A stretch of DNA of 64,000 nt from Thamnidium elegans (taxonomy: Eukaryota; Mucoromycota; Mucoromycetes; Mucorales; Mucoraceae), in the NCBI GenBank assembly GCA_025201345.1, contig JAIXMG010000021.1, positions 530,501 to 594,500 on the forward strand. The letters run 5' to 3'. The notes under the pieces were generated by a model. That model did no database searches. It saw nothing but the letters and a program-made list of their open reading frames with translations, and was not told the origin of the DNA. Positions 38,301-50,195 of the stretch are shown piece by piece. Every line of letters begins with the position of its first letter. Position 1 is the stretch's first letter. The position numbers were made by a program, and so were the translations under genes.

Positions 38301-38574
38301 ATTAATAATTACACATTCTTTTTTATATATGTGAATTGTACTAATATTAAAATGAAGATATTTATGGAAAAATCATTATTATTTCAAGAATAATAAACGC
38401 TATTATATTATGGTCTATGTGTGCACTGCCGTTTGCTAAACTGGATGCCATTGTACTGTTGTGTACTATGGTTGGATCAGTAGTGTTCCAAGGTAAATAT
38501 ATATATATCATATATACTTCAAAATGCGTTACTTATTTCTTTTGTTCGTAGGTATGGTGGATTTGTTAGATTAA
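35391..38574 (+). CDS. LtrA-domain multi-pass membrane protein
   Basis: Thirteen exons (35391-35818, 35888-35931, 35991-36067, 36138-36619, 36676-36696, 36760-36809, 36876-36974, 37036-37351, 37408-37480, 37543-37637, 37697-38295, 38358-38492, 38552-38574) join in phase to about 813 residues. The N-terminal 280 residues are hydrophilic. The family signature begins at ASWLELFYDLFFVATVTVFT, as in bacterial low-temperature-requirement A proteins and their fungal relatives. Many hydrophobic segments follow, with HLAERLGLLSLIVLGENLMG as a second hallmark. A Ser/Thr-rich hydrophilic loop interrupts the last segments (37.74-38.02 kb). Transport or sensing roles are unproven. One exon is only 21 bases long. 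The LtrA domain probably acts in a cell membrane. Confidence 0.88.
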
Positions 38575-39012
38575 CTCATTTGAATTGGATGATTTAGTTA
38601 TTTGTATTATAATTTATCCAGCTAATAAAAAAAAACCCCCCCTATAATTATTTTCTTGTGTTAATCTTGTATAATACTTGCAATTCTCCTTTACTCTGTA
38701 TATGTTGATTATACTTGGAATTATCACATACATCCCTTTTCTTTTCTTTTTTTTTGTTGTTGTAGAAAACAAAAGTTCACTGTCATAAAACACGCATATT
38801 TACTTTATTACTGCTATTAAACCTAATTTATACATAATAAGGGGATACAGAAAAAAAAGTGTTGTATAAGGAAGAGAGGATATGGAAAAAATAAATCGGT
38901 AAATTAAAAAACGTCACCCTACAGCATTGGGGTTTTAAAATAAAATGAACGAGGCATAAGGGAATTTTAACCCATCTTTTTTCTTTTTTACATAAACATA
39001 TAAATTTACATT
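38575..39012. other. Intergenic, MDH promoter side
   Basis: AT-rich with a C7 run at 38636-38642 and several T runs. No specific regulatory site was recognised. MDH transcription presumably starts in the last 100 bases. Confidence 0.4.
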
Positions 39013-40126
39013 ATGGTAAAAGTTACAGTTTGTGGTGCAGCGGGTGGTATTGGTCAGCCACTTTCTTTATTATTGAAACAATCTAAGCTCATCGACCATC
39101 TTGCTCTGTACGATATTGTTAATGCACATGGCGTAGCTGTCGAGCTTGGGTAACGTTACATTAAACAACTTTTTATTTTTTTTATTTTTTTTTTACGCTT
39201 TATTTATTATCTATCTATAGACATATTAACACGCACAGTAAAGTTACAAGCCACGAAGGAGATTCTCAGTTAAAAGATGCTGTTAAAGATGCAGATATTG
39301 GTAAATAAACATAAAACAACGCCTTTTTTTTAAAAAGTAATAACCAGTAAAATTATTTATCAAAGTGGTCATTTCTGCTGGAGTACCTAGAAAACCTGGC
39401 ATGTCGCGCGATGACCTCTTCAAAATCAATGCAAGTATTGTAAGAGATCTCTCTGTAGCAGCAGCAGAGTTCGCACCTAAAGCACTTGTGTGTATTATCT
39501 CCAACCCTGTCAATTCTACGGTTCCTGTGGTTGCTCAAATCTTTAAAAAGTATGGCTGTTATGACCCAAGAAAATTATTTGGTATCACTACATTAGATAC
39601 GGTTCGTGCTTCTACCTTCTTGGCTGAACTGATTGGAGCTAATCCAGAAGATGTCAATGTACCCGTCATAGGAGGTCATAGTGGGGTAACCATTATCCCG
39701 CTTTTATCTCGTGTGTCTGGCTCAGAAAAATTAACGGATGAACAACGTGAAAAGTTAACAGAACGTATTCAGTACGCTGGTGAAGAGGTTTTGAAAGCGA
39801 AAGATGGAAAGGGAACAGCTACGTTGTCCATGGCTTATGCTGGTGCACGATTTGTGTTGAAGTTGATTGATGCTGTAGCAAATGATGTCACTCATACTGA
39901 ATGTGCATATATCGATACAACAGCAGATGATGTAGGCGCTAAATCTATTAAACTTCTGGCGGGAAATCTAGAGTACTTTGCTGCTCCCATCGAGTTTGGA
40001 AAATCAGGTATTAAAAGTATCTTGTCTGTAGAAAAAATTTCTACTTTCGAGTTCAAGTTATTTACGACTGCTGTTCCAGAGTTGAAAAGTAGTATACTCA
40101 AAGGAGTTGACTTTATTACAGATTAA
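39013..40126 (+). CDS. NAD-dependent malate dehydrogenase
   Basis: Three exons (39013-39149, 39221-39300, 39366-40126) give 325 residues, a normal length for this enzyme of the malate/oxaloacetate interconversion. The NAD-binding loop [11 protein letters not shown] starts at residue 8. The substrate-site arginine loop is [13 protein letters not shown], the NAD site ISNPVNS, and the catalytic histidine lies in [13 protein letters not shown]. It starts directly at the Rossmann strand ([12 protein letters not shown]), so no mitochondrial presequence is visible, and the C-terminus (VDFITD) is not a peroxisomal SKL signal. A cytosolic isoform is therefore likely. A start further upstream through a missed exon cannot be excluded. 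Confidence 0.93.
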
Positions 40127-40606
40127 AAAGGGAATCGCTTTAAGCATATATTGGAAGCTAAAATAAAGTAAAATAAACCTGTAAATATTTAGATAAATAC
40201 TCTCTTTTTATATATATAATCTTATTAGTAACACATATACACACACACACACACAACTTTTTTTATAAGGGAGCAGGAACTGCGTCTTAAAAATTTAAAT
40301 ATTTGTGTGTAACCCACTTAAAGCATGAAATCAAGTTTTACGTGCTTCTAAAATTCCAGACCCTCCTAGTATCGTTCCATATAGTATGATAACACGTACA
40401 TGTGACGTCCAATAAACAAACAAAAAAATTAGTACAGGGATAGTAATATGTATACACCTGTGGCCATTAGCTAATTTTTTTTTTTTAAAAAAAAAAAGGG
40501 AGATGAATAGTATTATTTTTGGGTCAATCATGAACTTTATTGTCTCAAAGAAGAAAACAGGAGAAAAGGTTCTCCTATTTGTACGCGAGTATTTTCCTTG
40601 GAAGAA
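40127..40606. other. Convergent intergenic region (MDH and AAC)
   Basis: Contains the 3' flanks of both genes, an AC microsatellite at about 40236-40254 and a perfect T12A11 tract at 40475-40497. No gene was seen. Confidence 0.5.
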
Positions 40607-41638
40607 TTATCCACCACCAGAGAATTTCTTACCAAACATGATCAATTGAAGTTGATCATAACCAGACAAAACACCAGCACCGGCAATAGCACGAAGAATG
40701 TTAGCACCAGCTCCCTTAAAGAGGGACTTGACGCCTTCCTTGGCTACGATTTCACGGAAAGCATGAAGAGAAGAATCATACTTGACGGCAGCACCAGAAG
40801 TCATCATCATACGACGACGAATAGTATCAATAGGATAAGAAGCTGAATTTAACAGTTAGAAAAAGAAAAAATTTATCAGGGTAAATAAAAGACTTACCAA
40901 GACCAGCACCGGTAGTAACAGCCCAACCAAGTAAGAAAGTGGCCAAGAAGGAAGATTGAAGATGTTCAGGCATAACGGGTTTAATAGAATCGTACATACC
41001 AAAGTAAAGACCACGGTAGACAATGATACCAATACAAGAGATATTGAAACCACGATAAAGACCAGCAATACCATCGGTCTTGAGAGTTTGTTTATAGACA
41101 TCAACAAGACCCTTGAATTGACGTTCCCCTCCCTTCTTTGCAGACTTGTTATCGTTAGCAAGACGAGTACGAGCATAATCTAAAGAGTAAACAAAAAAAA
41201 GAGAAGAAGCACCAGCAAGACCACCAGAAGCTAAATTACCGGCAAACCAAGCCCAATAACCGTCCTTCTTGTTTCTGTTGAACATACGCTTGAACTTATC
41301 CTTGAAAGCAAAGTTCAAGGCTTGCGTAGGAAAGTAACGAATCACGTTGGCAGTGTTGCCTCTCCACATGGAGATCATACCTTCATCCTTAATTGTACGC
41401 GTAAAACAATCACCGATACCTTTATAAGGAGAAGAAAGACGACCTTGTTTAATCATTTCGTCTTGATTTTGGATCAAGAGCTTAATACGTTCAATGGGAG
41501 CAGCTGCTGTCTTTGATACAGCAGCGGAGACACCGCCCATAAGGAAATCCTAACGTACATGTAATCAATTAGTTATAATTATTATTATTTTTACTAGGTA
41601 ACACGTACAATCAAGAACTTATTTTGATCTATAGCCAT
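40607..41638 (-). CDS. Mitochondrial ADP/ATP carrier
   Basis: Three exons (41638-41609, 41549-40898, 40842-40607) give 304 residues. This inner-membrane antiporter swaps matrix ATP for cytosolic ADP. Three mitochondrial-carrier repeats are visible with P-x-[DE]-x-x-[KR] motifs: [15 protein letters not shown] and YPIDTIR. The nucleotide-carrier signature RRRMMM follows the third. The second repeat reads SLDYAR rather than starting with Pro, as is usual in this family. The first coding exon is only 30 bases. It lies 121 bases downstream of ISA2 on the same strand. Confidence 0.96.
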
Positions 41639-41758
41639 TTTTATTATTTGCTTAAAAAGAAAAAAAAAGAAGAAGAAAAGGGAGGGTTTTTTTTTTATTA
41701 TTTTATTATGATTATAAACGTTTCATTCAGGTCCTGGTGACGATTTTATATTTAAAAC

Positions 41759-42433
41759 TCAATATATTTTATCCAAATCTATATCATATGAAATATTACA
41801 ACCACAACTGTGTTTTGCATTGGGGTTATCAACCACTTGAAATGTAGAGCCAATTAATTCTTGTACGTAGTCAACTACTGAACCACGAAGAAATTGAAGT
41901 GAAATATTATCAATTACTATTCTAACTCCATCCTTTTCAAATATTCTATTATATTCTTTTTTTTTTAATTATCTTCTATTACTACAAGTATTATTATTAT
42001 TACTTACGTATCCTCCTCTTCATCTACAGTGTTTGTTAGTTCCATCTTATTTTGATATCCATGACATCCTCCAGAATCTACCAACACTCTTAATAATTGA
42101 CTTTGATCGTTATCTCGTTTTTGGATATGTTTTAATTGCTAATATTTTAGATTATTAATACCTTTTTCTTTAAAAAATAAATAAATAATAATAATACTAT
42201 AGTACCTTGACAGCTTTTTCAGATATATCAATCCCGTTATCTGTAGTAGCTGGCTTAACCACTGCTGAATTAGGTAATGTAGCAAATGTTCTAACGCTAA
42301 ATCCCGGATACTTTTGACATTGTAATCTATTTACCATGCCAACGCTTGTCATGGGCATTCTAACTTTTATTGCTGAACATGTCGATCGATTTAACTGAAG
42401 GCCAATTACTTTACTAAGTGTCTTTCGAAACAT
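41759..42433 (-). CDS. ISA2: Mitochondrial A-type iron-sulfur assembly protein Isa2
   Basis: Three exons (42433-42206, 42138-42008, 41945-41759) give 181 residues. The first 60 or so are basic, rich in Arg, Ser and Leu and free of acidic residues (MFRKTLSKVIGLQLNRS, later FSVRTFATLP), typical of a mitochondrial targeting sequence. The A-type scaffold domain follows, with the three conserved cysteines in VDSGGCHGYQ and HSCGCNISYD. With Isa1 and Iba57 such proteins make [4Fe-4S] clusters for mitochondrial enzymes. Isa2 is preferred over Isa1 because of the GGCHGYQ context and length. It is possibly closely spaced with the downstream carrier gene. Confidence 0.9.
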
Positions 42434-42837
42434 TTTTTATTTTATTTTATTTTTTAGAAATATTTTAATACAAGAAAGAAAGGACCTAGTCTTTTCAAAA
42501 CATTCAAGTGCAATCTTATAGATTCCACACTGTGTGAGGCCCGCCGAACAACCAGGTGCCTTGCACGTGATCTCATTCAAACGACGCAGACCCGGTGTAA
42601 CAATGGAGGCGCTTTTTAAGAGTTTATTTTTTTTTAATATTTGTAAACACGGATGGTTTATCTGCCTAAAAATGCCTTCTGCTTTTTATATGCGCACCTT
42701 AAATGTATGTAATCATATGTATAGATATTACTTTTGAACAATTTGGTTAATTACTTAAACATCATTTGCACGGGTAGCACCGGGGAAGCAGGTATACATA
42801 AATACCAATGTTTTTTTTTTTTTTACTTCCTATATTT
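42434..42837. other. ISA2 upstream region and GC-rich patch
   Basis: A GC-richer patch at 42530-42610 stands out in AT-rich DNA. On the minus strand it reads VTPGLRRLNEITCKAPGCSA, which could be a mobile-element remnant given the LINE piece just downstream. No intact gene was seen. Confidence 0.35.
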
Positions 42838-43018
42838 CCCAACAGCGAGGTCTTCGACAGAGCGACCCTTTCTCTCTGCTGTTATTTAACCTCGCTCTGG
42901 AATATTTTTTTTTTCACTACTACAAGGTAAGCAACTACGAGGGTTTATCTTCCAAGGTACTTCATCTACCAGAGAGGTTCATACTGACTCGCCAACACTC
43001 AAACTTCTTGCTTACCAT
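42838..43018 (+). mobile_element. Broken LINE reverse-transcriptase fragment
   Basis: The plus strand reads QQRGLRQSDPFSLLLFNLAL, the well-known RGLRQGDPLSPLLFNLALE segment of non-LTR retrotransposon reverse transcriptases. After a T run the frame shifts and continues as RGFIFQGTSSTREVHTDSPT and then LKLLAY, the lead-in to the YADD active site. The sequence then breaks off at 43017, just before the two catalytic aspartates. This is a short, dead fragment with a frameshift in the T run. No other LINE domains were found nearby. Confidence 0.8.
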
Positions 43019-44717
43019 AAGAAACAGACGTGTAAAAAGAAGAGTAAATACTGTAAAAGATATACGAACCATAGTTCGAGCTACCAATACACTGAAAACG
43101 TGCAAGAGAAAGCAACAACAGCAACAAATGCATAAAAGCATTGTTAAAAGGACTTGAGACTTAACAACTCAGTATAACATTCATAAGAAACTATAATTAA
43201 TTGGGTTGAGGTTTTATTTTTCATTTTCATTATTATTTTAATATACCTCTGTCCGAAGACAGAAGTATAATGCTATCAAAAAATTCATCATTTGAGAAAC
43301 ATTCGTTTCAAAAATAAAATAAAATACAAGCTACTCCAAACAGGAATCTTAAAGTGGTTCTCAAATGAAACCCTCCTTATACTTCTGGGTATATATGAAG
43401 TTTCCTTCAAGTAGGAGGTCTTACTTTTAGATCATCCTTAAAGACAAAATAATAAGCACGGCTGTTAAAGTCGACCATGCTCCTGATTCTTTTGTTTGGG
43501 CAAAGAACCTTGCATCATAAAAAGTCTTAAATCCCATTACAGGAGCTGACTGACAAACCTATTATACCTCACACCAGAACAACCAGACTCCAGAGCAAAT
43601 ACACAAGAACAAAGTAACCTGGGAACAAAAAAATTAGTAATGCGTATATTGATGAAGTTAATATAAAATAATTACCAAAAGTAAGCCAAGCACCAACAAC
43701 AAATACACCAGAAAAAACGTACCGGAGGATTTCCACCACCAAAAAAAAAAGACAAAAAGACTACGCAAAATAATATGTTAGTGTTTTGTGAATAAATATA
43801 TATATATTTTATACGTACCACACAAAAAAACTTAGCATACGCTTAAAAACGCTAATAGAATAAAAAGTTAGTATCTTATAAAATGTTATAAATGTATGTA
43901 TACGTACCAATAAAAAAAAAAGAGGATGACCACGCAAAAGGATAAAAACTCGTAAAAAAAAAAAAAAAAGACATGAAGAAAAAGACACACACACATACAC
44001 ATACACATACACCAGTGTGCCCTAGACGACACGGGAAACCACACTTTTTCACTCCAGCATGCCCACTTAACACGGGAAAACCATGCTTTTTTTCCTTATT
44101 AAAAAAAAAAAAAAAAAAAAAAAAATCGTCAGTTCCTGACCAAAACTAATGGTGCTAGAACAGGATGACAAACAAACATAGCAATGTTGAATTGACTATA
44201 GAGGCAAAGTAAGAGGTAACAAATCGCTTTCAAACGGAACCGCCGATGAGAAACCAAAGTAGCTTGAAAAAAAAAGACTTGGCCACAAAATTTTGGCCCA
44301 ATGAGAGGAAAGCTTGGTCAGAAGGTGGTTTTACTTGTAAAATAGCACTTCTTTATTACTTTTTACTAGTACGTTTAAACTGTAACTGTAGATGTGATTC
44401 ATACTTTTATTGACAGCTATCGATAGGATAAAAAAAAAAGATTGTACCCTTTTAATATGTTTAGTTTTAGTTCAAAGTAGTTAAACAAATCATGCAAATT
44501 TACAAATCCAGACAATACATTTTAAACGGACAACTTTAAAAGAGAAAGGTAATGTCAACTCTAGATTCACATTAAATATAAACATTACTCTTAATAATAT
44601 ATTTGCAATATTCCTAATAAAGCTTACTGTTCTTTTTACAACAAAATATAATATGTCTGGCTTATTTAGTTTAATCTTTGACAGTTGTGATTATGCAATG
44701 CGTACATGTAAATAAGG
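43019..44717. other. Gene-poor AT-rich region with simple repeats
   Basis: Contains poly(A) of about 25 at 44101-44125, CA-rich DNA at 43985-44012, and two similar units at about 44010-44090 (each with CACGGGAAA, then CCAC or CCATGC and a T run). The palindrome-like GGCCACAAAATTTTGGCCC lies near 44281. No gene was supported. Confidence 0.4.
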
Positions 44718-45617
44718 TTGTTGTATCATCATTATACTGCCTTTTATTTATATAAAGTATACTTTTCTCGTGTACAGCTTTATTGCTTATACTCTGTAAT
44801 TGACAGTTACATTTTCCTTGTATATAAGGAATCACTGTTGTCTAAACATTCAAGTAAAAACAAGTATTTTAAAGCGAATAACGGACGAACAATTATATGT
44901 TGTGTCTTTTTCTGCAAGACTCAAACACTAAGTAAAAATAAAAGGGGGGTCAATCTCGGCGATAGCATTATTCTGGATATATTTTTTATGTACATCGTAT
45001 TTATAACAATTAAGCTTTCATATGTTATAGATTCATCGTTATTGGTTTTTATACTAAAAGAAACTAGTTTAATCTAAACTAAAACACTGCTTTTTTTTTT
45101 ATTAATATCTTTTGGTACCTTAATTACATCAATGCTACTTGTACTAGTGTACAATTAGCACTGCAATATTTTATACTAAAGGTTTCAAGGCAAGTAGCCA
45201 AGAGTGCTTTTATTTTGCCCGGTAAAAGATAGGCTTCACCCAATTCAGCGCGTTCACACACAAACTAGATGGGCGGTACCTGTAAAAAAGGAAAGATGAA
45301 GCTAAAATGATTTTAATCTCCGTTTTTTTCAATTCATTTGTAAAACCAGAAGTAAACGTTTATCTAATCTGGTTTAAAAGAACTACAATAATCATGAATT
45401 ACAAAATGGCAGTTTATCATATGCTAGGTATTTAACTCCGCATATATATAAACTGAACTGAGAATAATATAATATATAAATAAGGAATAAGTATCCCTTT
45501 ATAAACAGTAACACAATACTACTTTTTTTTGCTTATTTCTTTTACCTGGAACATGTGTCTAAAAACACGGTACCAAAAAATGACGTTTTTGGGATAAAAG
45601 GGTCAAAGAGTATATAA

Positions 45618-45654
<37 letters not shown>

Positions 45655-46458
45655 CACAAAATCGAAAATAAATAAACATTGCTTATGTAGTAATAATATA
45701 CATATGTTTGGGAGTCCTGATAAAGGGAGATACCTTTACCACTTTATTTCATTTTTTTTTGTTAGAGCATTTTATATTGATATGACGGTGCTTAGCAGTA
45801 AAATAGAGACTCTCATCTGGTATTACATTAAAACCAAATAAAGTAATTTGATTTTCCAGTTAATCATTCCGTACAATTCGGAGTACAATTAAATACCTCA
45901 CTTTATAAAAAGGTTACACTTGTAAAAGAAGGAAAGAAGCCGTGCATCAAAAAAAAATTGGCACCGTGAGAAAAAATGATTGGGTTCGGGGTAAACATGT
46001 ATAAGTTGTGGTTTTTTAAAAGAAAAACTAGGTAACTCGGCTCTTCTTTTAATTCTTTTTGGTCGGTCCTTTTACAAGCGCTTAAAAGGTTTAGTTACTT
46101 TTTTTTTTAAGTGGTAATAGATATAACAGCAGGTCATTCAAAAAGAAGAAAGTTTATTACAAATGAAATACTTTAATAGAATGATTTCTTCTCCCCGAGT
46201 ATAGACCGAAAGATCGGTGAATTGTCCTATTCTATTTTGTATTTGATTGGCTATAATCGTGGGAAACATTGATTGAAGCGGATTTTCATTCTAAAATTTT
46301 TCAAAAGAGTCACCTTTCATCAACACATGGTAAAAAAAAAACTCAAATAAATCATGTGAAATAACTTTTTTTTGTTTTTTTTTTTACCTTTTTTTCCTTT
46401 CTTTTTCTTTTTAAAAGCTAGAATTATACATAATAAATAAATTGAAGCCTTGCCACTC
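44718..46458. other. Gene-poor region upstream of bHLH gene
   Basis: The only long frame (44718-45077, 119 codons) has random AT-rich composition and no motif. A poly(A) run of about 33 lies at 45622-45654. The region next to 46459 is T-rich and is probably the promoter of the bHLH gene. Confidence 0.4.
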
Positions 46459-47803
46459 ATGGTTTGTGCCACTAGTAATAATAATAACAACAATATGATA
46501 ATGACACAACAACCTAAGCATAACATTGAAGACGATGATGATTTTGATATGGATGAAGACACAGATGCTGATTCTTCTCAAGATGATGAAACTTCAATTC
46601 CTTCTTCTTCTTCTTCTTCTACCACTACCAGTACACCTACTAACAACCAAAATAAGCGTCCTATCACTCAAGCTTTATTCTTAAATTTTACTTCGGATCT
46701 ATCTCCTCAAAAAATGAATAAAAAGAAATCAAAACCAAAGAAGCAAACTGCTTACAGAGTAAATGGTGTCAATATATTAAACAGGTAAAAAAAGAAAAAA
46801 AAAATAGTACTTATTATTTTAAATTCCCCTCCTAAAATCCGCTTTTAATTAAATTAGAAATAACTTGGATAGTAAAACTGCTATTGAAAGAATTCAACGT
46901 CGTAGAGAAAATCATAATCACGTAGAGCGTCGTCGTAGAGATAACATTAACAATACTATATTTGAATTATCGAGTGTAGTACCTAATGCTATTCAACCAG
47001 GTCAAAAACCAAACAAGGGTAATATTTTAAAGCTCTCTTTAGATTATATCAGAGTAAGTAGCATTTTATATTATTATCATTTTCAGTTACTTATTTTAAT
47101 CATAAACTATCAGGATTTGCAAGCCGAAAATAAGGCTTTAAAAGAACGTTTAAATCAACCAAACAACAATCATTCCCCTCCTCTTTCTGCTGCTGCTTTA
47201 AGTGCACCTACTACACCTGCTTCAACCATAATTACGGCGATGCCAGCGGTAGATGAATCATTCTCTAATAATAACTTTCAACAATCTCCGTCAACACCGA
47301 ATTCACCCACTCGATTTGTACGAAATACCATGTTTACCCAGCAGCAACCGCAAAATAATACATCATCTGTACCATCATCTCCGCTTCACATACATATGCC
47401 AAAAGAAGATAATACTACTATCATTCATTGTAGTAATAATTTACCTCCTCCACTTGCTTTACCTCCACCTCATCAACAGCAATTACAAAATGGGTTCTCT
47501 ACCATGTCTGTTTCTTCTAATTCCTCTTCTGCTTCTAGTACACCAATCCTTTCTGCTTCAAATACTTTTTATACTAATACCTATCAACAACAACAACAAC
47601 AACAACCTCAATCATCCATTTACATTCCTCAACCACCTCAATTATACAATAATCATGAAGTATTTAATACTCAACAACCTCAACAACATAAGCAACAAGG
47701 TCTTAGACCTCTTTTACCTGCAACAGCTCAACAAACTTCTTTTTTGCCCGCTCTTCGTATGAGTGGTTATGAAAAAATTTATGGTAATGTATGTCGTTAT
47801 TAA
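46459..47803 (+). CDS. bHLH transcription factor
   Basis: Three exons (46459-46784, 46858-47053, 47114-47803) give about 403 residues. An acidic, Ser-rich N-terminus (DDDDFDMDEDTDADSSQDDE) is followed by a basic helix-loop-helix. The basic region NHNHVERRRRDN carries the H, E and R residues that contact CACGTG-type E-boxes, the first helix ends at FELSSVVP, and the second continues to LQAENKALKERL, suggesting a short leucine-zipper extension. The pattern resembles MITF/TFE and USF types. The C-terminal half is Pro/Gln/Ser-rich with a Q7 run near residue 315, typical of an activation region. I chose the ATG at 46459. Target genes are unknown. Confidence 0.88.
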
Positions 47804-48920
47804 AATAAAAAAAATCAACTCATTTGTAAATAAATAAAAAAAATAAAACTGCAACAATATCCCCCCCCCACCTCTCTCTACTACTAGTATTCCTTTCTTC
47901 TTTTTTCTTTAAAATAAATAAATTAAATAGCTTTATATCACACGTTTCACAGCAGCTTTTGGTCTAGAACATAGTAACTATTTACAACCAATATCGCCCT
48001 GTTAACATGACCACATGTTTAATACCTGTCAGAACTATGCCTAATACAAATATATAAAATCTATGATGGAGATTTGTTTGAAAATGCTCACGTGCACACT
48101 TTGTCTGGCCATAATATTTATCTTTTTATGGCCTCATTTCGTTATCAGATTACACGATTCTTTCTTATATCCGAAGAAGCGTGGGACCTTTTTTTTTTTT
48201 TTTGCATATTTGTTTCCACGTTAATCTTTTCACTGCTCAAAAATGTTATCTCGGTATTACGTAATTTAACGCAAAAAATCTCTAGGTGATTGCAGCGCCC
48301 TATCTTTTCGTAACTCGCTTCTTTTACTCCCTTTTTTTTTTTTCTGTGCAGAACTAACTTTAATAGTTGTAGTAAAAAAGATCGTTTAGAGCTCCCCTCA
48401 AAAACCTTGTGGGGTAATAGGTGACGTCGCTTTCATTACAATTAATGAACAGAAAAAGAAAAAAACTGGACCGGTTGAATGCAGTTGAAGATAACCTGGT
48501 TAACAATATTTAATTTTTACAGAAAGGATTTCAAGACAATGCTAGCATATATAGAGATAACTTTTTCACTGTTACCATTTTTTTTTTTTCACTTTTTGCT
48601 AATTTGGCGAAAAAGTCACTTATTCACGTCATCATTTTTCTTTTTCAGTGGCGAAAAATGAGAAGTTCTCGGGCTAAAAGATTTTTTTTCGTACTTGCGA
48701 ATTTTTTTTTTTTTTCAGACCCCCTGGTTATGATTCGCTATTCTACTAGAGGGGGGTGGACGGGTGGAAAAAAGTAAAAATAAAATAAAAATAAGTCCTC
48801 TTTTTTTTGTAACTTTACCTAAAGAGACAACTACTTTTGTAAGAATAAAAAAAACTCGACGTTAATATCAACAACAACAACTCATCATTTTCTTTATACG
48901 CATATGTATAGATCTTTGCA
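47804..48920. other. Intergenic region upstream of ATP4
   Basis: No gene was seen. The stretch has a C9 run near 47862, many T runs (for example 48189-48203 and 48703-48716) and a CT/GA-poor promoter-like end. Short frames are AT-driven chance openings. Confidence 0.45.
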
Positions 48921-49607
48921 ATGGCTTTTAGATTATTGACCAAGGGTGCCGCAGGTAACTTTCTTTTTTTTTTTTTTCTTCAGTCTAGTTATAGGCACTC
49001 ATATTTTTCTTTTATTGTAGCCACCGTCGCTCGTCCCGCTATGATTTCTGCTTCTCGTCAAGCTGTCCGTGCTTCTGCGTAAGGATTTGTTATATTATCG
49101 ATATATTTATATGACGTACCTAATTATTTGTTGCTTTTTATATTTTAGTATTCGTGGATTCACCACCAAGACTGAAGGTAATGACCGAAAAATAAAAATG
49201 GAATTAAAAAAAAAAAACGAAGGAGCAATATAATAATAATAATAAAAAAAAAACGAGAAAGAGAGAAAGAGAAAACAATGTCAAATTAGAAAAGTTATTA
49301 AAATTCATTCAATTTATTAGAAGAGCCTAAGCAAAAGGCCAACAGCCTTCTCGAATCTCTTCCCGGTAACTCTATTGTTGCCAAGACTGGTTATGTTACT
49401 GCCGCCACTGGTGTCTCTGCCTTCTTGATTTCCAAGGAAATCTATGTCATGAATGAAGAAACCTTAGTTTTGGTTGCTGGTGCTGGTCTCCTCACCGTTC
49501 TCTTAAAGTATCTTAGAGAACCTTTCACCAACATGGCCAACGAGCACATTGAAGTAAAAATAATAATAATAATAACGACAATAATAGAAATCGTATATAT
49601 GTACTGA

Positions 49608-49640
<33 letters not shown>

Positions 49641-50092
49641 GTTTTTATAGCGTATTAAGAACATCTTGGTTCAAGCTCGTGAAGACCACAAGGGTGCTGT
49701 TCAAGAACGTATTGAAGAAGTTGGACAAATGAAGGATCTTGTTGATGTCACCAAGGCTCTTTTCGAACTCTCTCGCGAGACTGCTCAATTAGAAGCTGAA
49801 GCTTTCGAGTTGAAGCAACAAGTTGCTGTTGCCTCTGAAGTCAAGACTACTTTGGACTCTTGGGTTCGTCATGAAGCTAATGTTCGTGATCGCGAGCAAA
49901 AGCAATTGGCTGCTTACTTGATTGAAAAGATCAACAAGGAATTGCAAGACCCCAAGATCCAACAACAAATTTTGGATCAAGCCGTTTTGGATATTCAAAG
50001 TAAGTTTGCATATTTTTTTTACGCGTTTTTTTTTTTTTTTTTGTAACGATATTAAATTTTTATTACTGTTAGATGTTGCCAAGACCGCTTAA
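48921..50092 (+). CDS. ATP4: Mitochondrial ATP synthase subunit b (Atp4)
   Basis: Six exons (48921-48954, 49021-49078, 49149-49177, 49321-49553, 49651-49999, 50073-50092) give 240 residues. Subunit b forms the peripheral stalk of F1Fo ATP synthase. A basic presequence (MAFRLLTKGAAATVARPAMI to about IRGFTTK) is followed by two hydrophobic segments (about residues 60-76 and 81-96), the inner-membrane anchor, and a long charged coiled coil to the C-terminus. The length agrees with the fungal family. Exons of 34, 58, 29 and 20 bases make this gene easy to mis-annotate. The small intron before exon 5 contains about 29 T in a row. No lesion was seen. Confidence 0.93.
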
Positions 50093-50195
50093 ACTATATA
50101 AATATAATGACCCCTCCTCTTTTTTTTTATAAAAGAATCCATAACCAATACAATAAAAGAAAAAAAAAATTGATAAACTTCACTTTTTTTTTTGT

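Noticed and set aside
38300..38357. Frameshift at the end of the LtrA-domain gene
   Set aside because: At first the last exon seemed out of phase. The acceptor at 38356-38357 (AATGAAG) restores the frame, so no lesion is needed.
44718..45077. 119-codon plus-strand frame
   Set aside because: Its composition follows the AT-rich DNA, and it has no motif, no splice context and no neighbour supporting it.
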